DNA of 64,000 nucleotides from Xanthoparmelia taractica (Eukaryota; Ascomycota; Lecanoromycetes; Lecanorales; Parmeliaceae), in NCBI GenBank assembly GCA_033085395.1, contig JANQBS010000143.1, forward strand, positions 1 through 64,000, read 5' to 3'. The translations under genes and the position numbers were made by a program. Below, in pieces: positions 11,315-21,453 of this stretch; positions within the stretch are counted from its first letter, which is position 1, and each line of letters opens with the position of its first letter. The notes under the pieces were generated by a model. That model ran no database searches. It had not been told where the DNA came from and was given only the letters and a program-made list of their open reading frames with translations.

Positions 11315-13708
11315 ATGGACGCCCCTACTGCGAGCCCGCTGAGCCAGACTTCATCGTCAAATCGCAACGCCGTCCAACGTCCCTCTGCCAGGAAAAACCA
11401 GCACGGTCAAAGCCTAGCGAGCTGTACGCTCTGCCGCCGGCGGAAAGTGAGATGTGACCGCCGCCATCCTTGTGCCAGTTGCGCGCGCGCGGGAGTGGAA
11501 TGCGTGCCGTCTATACCTTCCCAGGCGCCTCGCGGAAGGCAAGGGGGAAGGAAACGAAGGCCGGACGGGGAATTGCTGGACCGAATCGCAAAACTGGAGG
11601 CGTTGATCGAAAATGTTGGAGGAAACTCCGAGGAGCAGGGGACGACGCCACGGCGCATGGACAGTACTCCTACTGTCAGCATGATGGAAGATTCTTCACA
11701 GCTTGCTGTCTCCAACAATCACGATCGCTCGAAAGGGAGCAGCAACGGAGCTACCGGTCAACGAAGTCCAAATCCTGGGTCGGGGTTGGATCGGTATCTG
11801 GGATCTTCATTTTGGGTTACGCTAAGTGAAGAGATACATGGACTCAAAGACGTCTTGAATGATTCATCGGATAACGAAGACGGAGCTGAGGGTGGGCAGA
11901 CTCCTGCATCGAGTCTCTCGAATTCTGAACGACAGCAGCCACAGCCTGCCAACGATTCTGGATTTGTAATCTCTCCAATGACTGCTGCCGAGAACTTGGG
12001 AAGTCCAACGTCCCACCAGCTCTACACTTTCTGTGAGATCTACCTCAACAACGTCGATCCGGTCTTTAAAATACTACATGCACCGTCTTTGCGCAGATAT
12101 TTACAAGAAGGGGCAGCGGAGCTTGATTGCAGTCCGGGTCCTAGAGGACTCGAAGCGCTCCGGTTCGCTATCTGCTATGCCTCTACTCTAAGTATGACGG
12201 ATGAAGAATGCAGACATCGGATCGGTGAAGATAGGGTGCACCTGATGGCGAGATACCGAGCGGGAACAGAGCTAGCGTTAGCGAAAGCAGACTTCGTGAA
12301 CACAGTCGAGATGTCGACTTTGCAGGCAATGACCATCTACCTGGTAATCACTTGCCTCCCAGGGCTTTCATGTTGCAGTTCCGTCGAAATGCTGACTGGG
12401 GAGGGGCAGGCCTCAGTTCGTGTCAACGATACCCGTCGCCTCATGTGGACGCTCACAAGCCTGGCGGTTCGAATAGCTCAGGCCATGGGTCTGCAGCATG
12501 AGAGTTCCTCGTCTTCACTGACCCCTTTCGGAAGGGAAATGCGCCGACGCTTGTGGTGGCAGCTATGTGTTCTCGACTCCCACGCAGCCGAAGACCGTGC
12601 TACAAACCCTGTGGTCTTCGACGACGACTTCAGTACCAGGTTGCCCTTGAATATTAACGATGAGGATCTACATGCCGATTCACGTAAAGAAGTGGAGGAA
12701 CGGCAAGGCGTTACTGATATGACATTTTGCTTGATCTGTCACGAAATAACGGACACAATACGACAGTTAAACTATGTACCTGTGAAGGAACTTGGCCAAC
12801 CCCAGAGAGGTACTCAAGAGAAATGGACCCAAAGGGTCGACGCGGTTATCAACATGCAGCGGCATATTGAAGAAAGATATTTGCGTCATCTCAACTTGGC
12901 ACATCCTTTCCACTGGGCGACCAGACTAGTCGCGGACATCATCACCGCCGTCATGTGGCTTATCGTGTACCGTCCTCTACAACAACGTACAGACAATAGT
13001 CATTCCTTTCATTTGGCGGATCCAGGCATTCTTGGTCTCTCGGTCGAGGTTCTTGAAAGGGCCCATCAACTGAATACCGACCCAGCAGCGAGCGGATATC
13101 GATGGCTGTCTCAAACTTATGTGCAATGGCATGCTTTAGCAGTCACGATTGCAGAGCTGTGTGTCAAAACGGAAGGTCCAATGGTCGAACGAGCCTGGGC
13201 TATTCTGGTGCCCATATTCAGGGAAGCTTCGCAGCACGTAGCAGACTCCAACGAGGGCATGTTATGGCGTCCAATAAAGAAGCTGATGAACAGGGCCCAG
13301 GGGCTGAGACAGGAATATCTCGGTTCACGCTCAGCAAAGGTTGACTTTTCAGCAAGACCGGCGGACCGAACTTTATCTGATCAGGGTATTCATCAGGCTG
13401 ACAGCGGAGACCTGATGTCGGGTATGATTCGAAACGTACCGGAAGCGGTGAAAACTGTCACGCCACCGATGGAAGCATTTCCGTTTGCCCCTTCGGTTTC
13501 TGGATCAGCTCCTTTCGACTGGGATTCCTGGCTGGCTGCGGCATCAACGTCAATGGACTCATCGATGCAAATCCAATACGATGACGAGGTGAACCAGATG
13601 GCATTGATCAACTGGGAGAATTTCGTCAATGGTTTCCAAGGGCAGGATGAAGTCGTAGTGTCTGGACCAAATGACGAAGCACAGGAGCATTCAAGCCTGT
13701 GGCCCTAA
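11315..13708 (+). CDS. Zn2Cys6 transcription factor with fungal middle homology region
   Basis: The model is join(11315..12343, 12410..13708), 775 residues, with an ATG start. The zinc cluster is CTLCRRRKVRC, then DRRHPCASC and ARAGVEC (CX2CX6CX5CX2CX6C), at about residues 37-63. A basic linker and a short predicted coiled coil (LLDRIAKLEALIEN) follow. The fungal_trans region spans about residues 230-620 and contains DTRRLMWTLTSLAVRIAQAMGL. The intron at 12344-12409 (66 nt, GTAATC to GGGCAG, CTGAC branch) has no stop and keeps frame. Without it the protein reads TIYL-ASVRVNDTRRLM, as relatives do. The gene is intact. The target is unknown, and no metabolic cluster lies next to it apart from the downstream MFS gene. 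Confidence 0.9.
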   Translation: MDAPTASPLSQTSSSNRNAVQRPSARKNQHGQSLASCTLCRRRKVRCDRRHPCASCARAGVECVPSIPSQAPRGRQGGRKRRPDGELLDRIAKLEALIENVGGNSEEQGTTPRRMDSTPTVSMMEDSSQLAVSNNHDRSKGSSNGATGQRSPNPGSGLDRYLGSSFWVTLSEEIHGLKDVLNDSSDNEDGAEGGQTPASSLSNSERQQPQPANDSGFVISPMTAAENLGSPTSHQLYTFCEIYLNNVDPVFKILHAPSLRRYLQEGAAELDCSPGPRGLEALRFAICYASTLSMTDEECRHRIGEDRVHLMARYRAGTELALAKADFVNTVEMSTLQAMTIYLVITCLPGLSCCSSVEMLTGEGQASVRVNDTRRLMWTLTSLAVRIAQAMGLQHESSSSSLTPFGREMRRRLWWQLCVLDSHAAEDRATNPVVFDDDFSTRLPLNINDEDLHADSRKEVEERQGVTDMTFCLICHEITDTIRQLNYVPVKELGQPQRGTQEKWTQRVDAVINMQRHIEERYLRHLNLAHPFHWATRLVADIITAVMWLIVYRPLQQRTDNSHSFHLADPGILGLSVEVLERAHQLNTDPAASGYRWLSQTYVQWHALAVTIAELCVKTEGPMVERAWAILVPIFREASQHVADSNEGMLWRPIKKLMNRAQGLRQEYLGSRSAKVDFSARPADRTLSDQGIHQADSGDLMSGMIRNVPEAVKTVTPPMEAFPFAPSVSGSAPFDWDSWLAAASTSMDSSMQIQYDDEVNQMALINWENFVNGFQGQDEVVVSGPNDEAQEHSSLWP

Positions 13709-14989
13709 GCTCAAAGCTCCTTGGATGCATCAACTAAAAGGACAAAGTAGGCTCTACAATGACCTGGGCGGTGTAGCAGGCCGGGCGAAATGAGTGAGCA
13801 AACAGGTCTCCCTTGGCTCCACTCGCCGAGATAGCAGTCACGCTACCAGAAGATCCAGTAAAGACAAAGTACGTCTACTAGCTAGATGACGGGAGCGTGG
13901 TGAGAGGGCTCTCTACGAGGAAGACAGGGCTTGTCGGGAGAGGATGCATTGTAACGGGGCGACTTTCCGCAAGAAGAACTGTCGGATGCTGGTCTGATCA
14001 TAGCCAACCATCATCCGCACTCGCCCGTTCTCTCAATCGATGACCAGTCTTGTCCAACTCCGAACTCCTGTCACCATCACGCCGGACGCAGGCGGCAGGA
14101 CAGTATTTTCCATGACCAAGGCTAAGCTTTGCCTGCCAGGCCAACGACTACGGAGTGTATGGGCTCTAATTCATCAGGTTGGGCCAGAATACAATACGAA
14201 AGTGCAAGCGCGAGCTACTTAGCACGCCGAGTGTCTCAATACTTGTATGCATGCAACAGCATAGTGGTAAGGCGCACGTGGCGAGAGATCAGGGGTCCTT
14301 ATCTACCTTATCTTAAGTTGTTACGGCAACCTGATAAAAAGGGTAAAGTTAACCTGAAAGCCATGCCAGAAACAGCTAGGCGACCGTTCGGCCTATTCGG
14401 TAACTCGGCGTTTGCTCCCAAATGAATCAAATGCCTAGTGGCCCGACATGGTTGTTTTGAATTCTCGGGTCTTGTTTTCCTATACGCCAAGTCCGATTGG
14501 GTTGCATGCAGATCTGTCAGACCCAAGTTACTTGGTAGCTACGTAAGTATCCGCTTAATAATGACATCTAACTTCTAACATCTACTTCTAAGCTTTCAAA
14601 TGACGAACTCTCGCACTCGCATTCGCTACCCATGAATTACCCGAAATTGTGGATTCTTTTTTACTTTTATTTTCCATACCTTACTTAACTGACTCATCTC
14701 TGACTGAATTGTGATAAAATACATAGATGTAATTGCTGAAACTTGTCCTATCAAAAGCCCTTTCTTTCTCAGCATCCGCCTTGCCTTACGCACACTCGGA
14801 CTTCGGATTACTTGATGTAAAGCATACCGAAAAAAAAAAAAAAGACTATAAGACTCGTTGGTTTGAATATGCAACACCGACCTCCATTTCCAATCATTGC
14901 GGGCTATCCCTTTCATACAAATACCTCTTGCTCTTCCTTCCCTAATTTGTCGCCCGCATCAATCGCATTCGACAGCCGAGTCACCTTTA
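13709..14989. other. Spacer with no gene seen
   Basis: Contains the 3' flank of the regulator gene and the promoter of the MFS gene. There is a run of 14 A near 14831-14844. Short open frames show no family resemblance. Confidence 0.5.
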
Positions 14990-16702
14990 ATGATGGACCT
15001 CTTCCGTGAGACCACCTTCGGACGCCTAGTTCGTCTGGCGTCAGGAGGAAGAGTATTCGCCTACGACGAGGAACTAGACCCCTCCAGCCTCAAACCATAC
15101 CAGAACATCGATTCCAAATCATCATCATCATCATTCTCAACCTCACTGAACCGTGACGGAACGCAGACACACAACCAAAATGGCCGAATCTCGGATTCTG
15201 CGAATCCCCCAATCGCAGATCAAGAAAAAGGCGCCGACCACCTCCTTGTCGACTGGGCTCCCAACGATCCTCAGAATCCGCAAAATTGGTCGACCCCCAA
15301 AAAGCTCTTTGTTACATTCCAAATCTGCCTTCTCACAACCTCTGTCTACATCGGCTCCGCCATCTACACCGCCGGGCTCCAGGGTATCCAAGCCGACTTC
15401 CACATCTCTCCCGTCCACGCCCTCCTCGGGCTCACCCTCTTCGTCATCGGCTATGCCCTCGGCCCTATGGTTTGGGTACGTTCCTAGAATACCCCACTCC
15501 TTGGTTAATGCTGATCGTCTTTCTTCCCCTAGGCACCCATGTCCGAAATACCCTACATAGGTCGCAATCCTATCTACGTCGGCACTCTCTTCGCCTTCGT
15601 CCTCCTCCAATTCCCTGTCATCTACGCCTCTAACGCCAGCATGCTCCTCGCCTTCCGCTTCATCACCGGCCTCGTCGGCAGTCCCGTGCTCGCGACCGGC
15701 GGCGCCACCATCGCCGATATCTATGCGCCTAAGAAACAGGCCTATGGTATCGGTGTGTGGGGCATATCGGCGGTGTTTGGGCCGGCTATGGGGCCGCTTA
15801 TTGGGGGGTTTGCGGCAGAGAGCAAGGGGTGGAAATGGACGATTTGGGAATTGATGTGGCTCTCGGGGTTTTGCTTTGTCTTCTTGTTCTTCTTTCTCCC
15901 GGAGACGAGCAGCAGCAACATTCTCTATCGGCGGACGGTGAGAATCAGGTCGTTGACGAACAATCCGAGGGTGAAGTGCGAGCCGGAGATTGAGGCCGAG
16001 GGCATGTCAGGAAAAGAGATTGGGCTGATGGTCTTCGTCCGGCCCTTCACCCTCACTTTCACAGAGCCCATCTGCTTCCTTTTGAACCTCTACCTGGCGC
16101 TCATCTACGGATTGCTCTATCTCTGGTTCGAAAGCTTCCCGATAGTCTTCATCGAGATATACAATTTCTCGCTCGGGACCGAAGGTCTCGCCTTCCTCGG
16201 CATCCTCATCGGGTCCTTCATCATCATGGTCCCCTTCTTCCTCTACAACCACAAATACGTCGAACCGCAGTTCAACGAGCAAGGGCTCCTCCGCCCCGAA
16301 GTCCGCCTCCAGCCCGCCTTCATCGGCGCCTTCCTCATCCCCATCTGCCTCTTCTGGTTCGGCTGGTCCGCGCGCCCCTCGGTCCACTGGATCATGCCCG
16401 TCATCGGCAGCGCCTTCTTCAGCATGGGCGCCTTTTTGCTCTTCATGGCCGTGCTCGCGTACCTCGGTGACGCATACCCGAAATACGTCGCCTCGGTGTA
16501 TGCAGGCAATGACCTGATGAGGAGTTCGGTTGGGGCGGCGTTTCCGCTTTTCGCAAACGCCATGTACCACAAGTTGGGGATCGCGTGGGCGAGTAGCCTG
16601 CTGGGGTTTCTGAGCGTGGCGTTTCTGCCGATTCCGTTTGTGTTGTATTATTATGGGAGGAGGATTCGGGGCGCGAGTAAGATGGCTACGCATGAGTTGT
16701 AA
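14990..16702 (+). CDS. MFS multidrug transporter, DHA1 type (FLR1-like)
   Basis: The model is join(14990..15475, 15533..16702), 551 residues. The start is ATG 14990, where two ATGs stand in a row. A hydrophilic N-terminal tail of about 100 residues holds VDWAPNDPQNPQNWS, the motif before TM1 in fungal drug:H+ antiporters. About 12 membrane segments follow. YIGRNPIYVG marks the TM2-TM3 loop. GPAMGPLIGG is the antiporter motif C of TM5. A charged central loop (NILYRRTVRIRSLTNN) divides the halves. The intron (57 nt, GTACGT to CCCTAG) joins GPMVW to APMSE. Plasma-membrane efflux of drugs or metabolites is the usual role, but the substrate is unknown. The long open frame on the opposite strand (16007-16771) is a shadow. 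Confidence 0.9.
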
Positions 16703-16940
16703 GGATTGGAGACCCGCTGAGTATAGAGGGGTGTGTACAAGCGATGTGTCTCTTGTTATATTATATACCACCCCAGAAGGATACCCACATAGACCATTGG
16801 TATATTCTTGGCATTTTGGAAGAATTCAATTTCTTTGTGTCATTTGTCCATTCTGCCACTAACCATCTCTAATCATTACAATCCCAAAAGCTCTGCAGAG
16901 TCTTCCCCACCTATCATACATCTATTTCACCTTGACTTCC

Positions 16941-17041
16941 CACCTTACCTCCCTTACCTCCCTCACCTCCCTCCTCACCTCCCTCACCTCCCTCACCTCC
17001 CTTACCTCCCTCATAATACTCCCAACCCTCAAATCCGCAGC

Positions 17042-17073
<32 letters not shown>

Positions 17074-17720
17074 CCACAAAACAACCTCTCAAAGTCTTGA
17101 AAGATCTCGAGCTTTGTACGATACACGTACACGTACAAAGACTAATAAATACCCAAACTTGCAATCCAAGACTTGAGATTTTCGGTGACTGGTAGTATGT
17201 ATTACAGAACCGGTGCCCCACACAGGGCTGGGTCTATGGGTTATGGTTTGTAGGGGAGGATATGGGGGATTATGGGCAATGTGAACGGTTGATTCATTCA
17301 CTCATGGTGCTTGCTTTCTCTGCTCTGCTCTGCTCTGGTGTCAGGCTATGCTATGCCATGTCATGTCATGTCATGTCATGGCATGAGTGCGGATTCGGAC
17401 TATAATGGTTTTCTTTTTTCTTTTTTTTTTTTTTTTGGTTAGAGTACGAGAGTGGAGGAGGGAGAGAGGGAGAGAGATTTTTTGCGAAGGTGGGGGAGGA
17501 GGTGGGGTGGGTTTGGTTTGGTTTGGTTTGGTATGAGTTTGAGTTTGACTTTGAACCTGGGGGGGGGGGCTCCATAGAGTTTATCGGATTTTATTCTCTA
17601 TTGTTGTTGTGGCCGTAGTTGGGTTTGGAAGGTAAGGTGAAGTGTGCGATTGAGATGAGATGTGATGAGCTGAAAGGTTGGGGGGGGGATGTGCTGGTAC
17701 GGTATGGTATGGTAAGGTTG
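16941..17720. repeat. Patch of assorted simple repeats
   Basis: The spacer downstream of the MFS gene carries many unrelated short tandem repeats within 800 bp. In order: a pyrimidine-rich CCTCCCTYA array (about 16941-17015), TCAA repeats (17042-17072), TGCTC repeats (17321-17337), CATGT repeats (17357-17380), a poly-T run (about 17411-17436), GGTTT repeats (about 17510-17531), two poly-G runs (about 17562 and 17682) and GGTAT repeats (about 17697-17713). No gene is seen inside. Arrays of this kind mutate by slippage, and a sequencing or assembly artefact is possible at the homopolymers. Confidence 0.85.
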
Positions 17721-17904
17721 AGCCTATGTTGTAGGTCCCCTAAAGCCGCCCCCTAGGAAGATTCTGGGCGGGCGAGGGCTCCGTTTCTGAACGAAGGGTT
17801 AGGGCTGGTACTAGCGCTGTCCAGGATCTTCCCTCCTTGTACTTGTCACTTGTCAAGAGAGCGTACGAGTACCAGAGGTGATGGCTGGATAGGATCAATA
17901 GGTA

Positions 17905-18547
17905 TTCATTCGTAACTGCGTCCATGACTATAATCAGAGGTCAGGGATACGCATAAAAATTGGAGTCGTCGTTCCGGGTGCTTTTGTCTTGTGCAAAGCA
18001 AAGTCCTTGGAAATAACGCCGATTCTCCTCGGTTGGATCTAGGCCTCCATAAGGCCATGGCTCGACTATGATTTCAAAGCCATTAGGAAGAGAGAACTCG
18101 GCAACAGCCTCCTTAAACTTAGGGGATGCATAGCAAACTTTCACCAAGCTATCGAATTCGGCCCTCGTGGTCATTAGACAAAGCAGGCATAAAGTTCATT
18201 GGGGCTTACAATGTGAGCGAAGCGTGGTGCTGATTGCTGACAATCACTCGCGAGCTCTCCTTCTTGTTCTCGATGTCGACAACTGACTCATGGAATTCCG
18301 TGAATTTGCTGGACCTCAACACATCGTATTGGCAAAGAGCCTCACGTGGAGGCCTAGGTACTCGTACATCAGCATCGCCATTTCTCTTGCGCTCCGCATC
18401 CAAGAATTTCTTCAGAAGCTCTTTTGGCGGCCCTTGCAAGAATATCTCGCGAAACTGAACGACGGAGTTTGGGAGTCCTTGGAGAACAACATTCCGTGCG
18501 ACAGCTGTCTCTTCAAGTGAAAGCTGGTCCAATGGATGTGGTGCCAT
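17905..18547 (-). pseudogene. Truncated copper amine oxidase gene
   Basis: The N-terminal part of a fungal copper (TPQ) amine oxidase, an enzyme of about 650-700 residues that deaminates primary amines and is often peroxisomal. Exon 1 runs from ATG 18547 (MAPHPLDQLSLEETAVAR) to 18210. The intron is 18164-18209 (46 nt, GTAAGC to ACGAG). Exon 2 reads AEFDSLVKVCYASPKFKEA and on to NFYAYP. At 17941-17943 a TGA interrupts the frame, yet homology continues past it as PLIIVMDAVTNE to about 17905 (functional relatives have a residue in place of the stop). Beyond that there is no homology, so the TPQ site and the copper-binding histidines are absent. It is read away from the permease relic, with a shared 690-bp promoter. 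The truncation is seen directly. The enzyme identity is family knowledge. Confidence 0.85.
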
Positions 18548-18696
18548 GACTGCTCTGGACTAAGAAGAAAAATGGTTTATCTTAAGACTGGTAAATTGTT
18601 GACTCAGATTTACTATTTCAAAGGCAGTCGCTTAGGGTTAATCATCGCTTCTTATGGGTCATGATGCTTGAGTTCTTATCGCATGGTTTGCTTCAA

Positions 18697-18771
18697 CGGA
18701 ACGAGGAACTGCTTCCGGCGCCTGGATCACCGGCAACTGATTGGCTCCAGCGGAACGAGGAACTGGCTCCG
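18697..18771. promoter_or_regulatory. Two CGG-N15-CCG elements in a 27-bp direct repeat
   Basis: Two near-identical 27-bp copies (18691-18717 and 18745-18771, four mismatches) start 54 bp apart. Each has an inverted CGG/CCG pair separated by 15 bases, at 18697-18717 and 18751-18771, with the core GGAACGAGGAACTG. Inverted CGG triplets with a fixed gap are the usual binding form of Zn2Cys6 dimers. They lie in the promoter shared by the amine oxidase and permease relics. Binding is inferred, not shown. A weaker related GGAACTATTCCG lies near 18844. Confidence 0.55.
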
Positions 18772-19237
18772 AGACCATTCTTTTCCACTCTCCTCCACAG
18801 AACACTTCTAAAGAATCACTGGTTTTTCTGTGGAGTTGGAAAAGGAACTATTCCGGGCCAATGATACGAATTCGTTCCCAGCGACAAGTAAGCGTCTCGA
18901 CTGTTATCTGAGGCGCTCCTTCTTGGCGTCCTGAGGCTAATATGAGCAGTGTATTGCTCGAAACGAGAAAGTGGTTCCGTTGCCAAGTCCTTCCACCTCC
19001 CCTACTTACAGTACTGGAGAGCTGCTGTTGATTTTGGCCCGGAAGTTCTTCTTTGCTCAACAGAGATAAGCTCTGATTCCAAGTGGCAAGCAAACATATT
19101 GACTTTCGTGCTTTCTTTCTGGCGACCTGAGGCTTATATGCCCAGAGTGTGCTCAGCCTCGACCTACAGTATCTGACTACCCTCCGTGTGTCATACGACT
19201 TCCTTCATCTGGCCAAACAGAGACCTAGATATTGGCC

Positions 19238-20060
19238 ATGGACACTCACATCAACACAAAGGATGCGGAGATGGAAGCCAAAGCCGTCAACGATAGTGCC
19301 ACCAGGTCAATGTCGATTGATGACGAGTTGCTCCAACAACTTGGGCATGTTTCGGAGCTACGTAGGGAATTCTCCGTCTGGTCTTTGGGATCACTCTGCC
19401 TTTGTCTCATGGGGACCTGGGAGGCACTATCCAGTGTGGTTACAGCTGCCCTTACCAATGGTGGAGCTCCTTGTTTGTTCTATAATTAGTTTGTCCCCAA
19501 CCGCTTTCAAAACCCTTGACAGACTGCTGACCAAGAGCGTGGCTGGAGGCGCTATACTCTCCTTAATTGTTTCGATTGTCGCAGTAGCAGCGAATGCTGC
19601 AGGCCTTACGTCAACCTCACGGACAGCTTGGGCTTTTGCACGCGACAAAGCAGTTCCATTCCACACATATTTTGCACATGTCAATAAAGGACAACAAATA
19701 CCTGTCCGTATGATAGTCCTCATCAGCATACTCCAAGCTCTGCTAGGACTGCTCTATTTGGTAAGCACTACTGCCTTCAACGCCGTACTTTCAATGTCCA
19801 TCCACGGAATGTACACCTCCTATCTACTTCCAATGCTCTTCATGCTGGTACAGCGGTTCAGGGACCCTACCAGCATACCTCGCGGAGTTTTCCGATTGGG
19901 CCACATAGGCGGATACATCACCAACATTGCATCAGTCTTCTGGTTGATCATTGCCATAATCTTCAGCACGTTTCCTAATTACGAGCCCGTGAATGCTCGG
20001 AATATGAACTACAGTGTTGTGGTCATGTCCGGGTGGTTGGTCTCTGGAGTGGTGTATTAA
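19238..20060 (+). pseudogene. Amino-acid/GABA-choline type permease with internal deletion
   Basis: The N-terminus starts at ATG 19238 and gives MSIDDELLQQLGHVSELRRE, then FSVWSLGSLCLCLMGTWEAL and NGGAPCLFYN, followed by a stop at 19487. This matches the cytosolic tail and TM1 of fungal APC-family GABA/choline permeases. In another frame, from about 19500, the sequence continues as KSVAGGAILSLIVSIVAVAA, then SRTAWAFARDKAVPFHTYF and the last membrane segments, to a stop at 20058. A full permease has about 500 residues. About 200 residues (TM2 to about TM6) are missing between the two parts, and the short C-terminal tail is also cut by a stop, with residual homology to about 20093. No intron can restore the missing part. 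It is divergently arranged with the amine oxidase relic. Confidence 0.85.
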
Positions 20061-20099
20061 TATACTGGAGGAAATTATCGATATGTGGGACCGTCAAAG

Positions 20100-20560
20100 G
20101 TAGCGATCATCTGAAGAATGCTTACTTTGTGGAATAGTAAAGCGGCGTTTCGAGGAGGGTTTGGCTGAGAAAACCATCACCCTAGTGCGCACGGTACTCC
20201 TACCTTCATACTTCTGAATGTTCTCTGGAAGCATTATCACCCAAAGTCAAGGTCGCTCTAAAATCATCATCGTGGAATCCCAGTAGAATGAACGTAATAG
20301 ATATCCTGTGGTACTCGTGCGGCCAAGACTTGATGCACAAGCCAATCAGGTAATGAGGAGTAGCAGTGGTGAAACTGCAATGCAACTCGCCATGATATCC
20401 ATGGAAGTGTTTTCGACGACAGTCTTTATTTGATATATCCAAAGAAGAACGAGGGAAGGTAAGAAAAAGTTGTGATGTCCGGGCGAAGTTAGACATTGAC
20501 TGACTACTTTAAGGCCGGCAGGGGGTCGGCGCAAATGCTTACTGCACGCTATGCGTATGA
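20100..20560. other. Spacer after the permease relic
   Basis: No recognisable gene on either strand. The short minus-strand frames (20206-20534) show no family motif. Confidence 0.45.
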
Positions 20561-21180
20561 TTTATACTGAATAATCTTCGTTGTATCAAAGCGTATCAAA
20601 TGTGATCAGGTTTATTAGTGGCGTGCTAAGATACGCTTCGAAAAAGCTTTTCAAAATACGCTTACACAGGAAAATCTTTCGAAATCTCAAAATCTTAGAT
20701 TGCGAAAATCGAGATTCGTATTACGCTAAATATCTTGGCGTTTCGAATAATACAGCGCATATATCAGCACCCATGCCCATCGTGTCTATCCCTGTACCTA
20801 TTATCCATATCTACACCCACACGCAGTCAACTCCCGGAATCGCCCCCGTGAGAAAATCGTTCAAAAGATCGATTCTCGCTATCAGAATTATTCTAACGTT
20901 AATACGTATCTTACTATATTCTATCCGTTATTGCTAAGACTTCGGCGCAAATATTACGAGTATTATTTAGGAAGTTATTAGATTTTTCTCAAAAAAGCAT
21001 TTTGAGAGTTATTTTATACGCGTATATTTCGAAATTTAAAAATATTAAATTACGAAAATTGTACTAAAAAGTATATTCTTAATATAGAATCTTATCTAAA
21101 ACATCGTTACTCCAAGAAAGATTCGTAATATATTACGGTTAAGTACGTATTTCTTATGGGATAGCATTTGAGAAGCATTT
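20561..21180. repeat. AT-rich island with diverged direct repeats (RIP-like)
   Basis: Base composition shifts sharply to A+T, with many TA steps. Two 31-base segments, near 20671-20701 and 21030-21060, align without gaps and share TTTCGAAAT before them. They differ at six positions: two C/T, two G/A and two C/A. Four of the six are transitions of the kind made by repeat-induced point mutation. No open frame resembling a transposase remains. The island lies between the relic pair and HET-C. Exact ends are uncertain. Confidence 0.55.
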
Positions 21181-21453
21181 GCGCGAACCCCCCAGCGACC
21201 TTAAAGTAATCCTGTGCACATCATCATCTGATTGGTGCATGCCTTACAGCCTCTCGTACTTTCCTTAGCCACACGCTAATTATTAGACCCTCGGCAATAT
21301 GATTCTAAACGTTCAACTACGTAAGCTACCTTCTGTAGTTGTAGTGTTCTCAATACATCCCAGACAGAACTTTTGATGATTTGACTGTAAAAGTTGACCA
21401 TAAGAGTGTCATAATATTCCACGCTTTTTGGTACAACAAGGATAGCCGGCAAC

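Noticed and set aside
16007..16771. 254-codon minus-strand open frame
   Set aside because: It is antisense to the MFS gene and has the acidic, low-complexity look of a shadow frame.
16941..17072. CRISPR-like or telomere-like array
   Set aside because: The units are short simple repeats without spacers, and differ from TTAGGG. Ordinary microsatellites.
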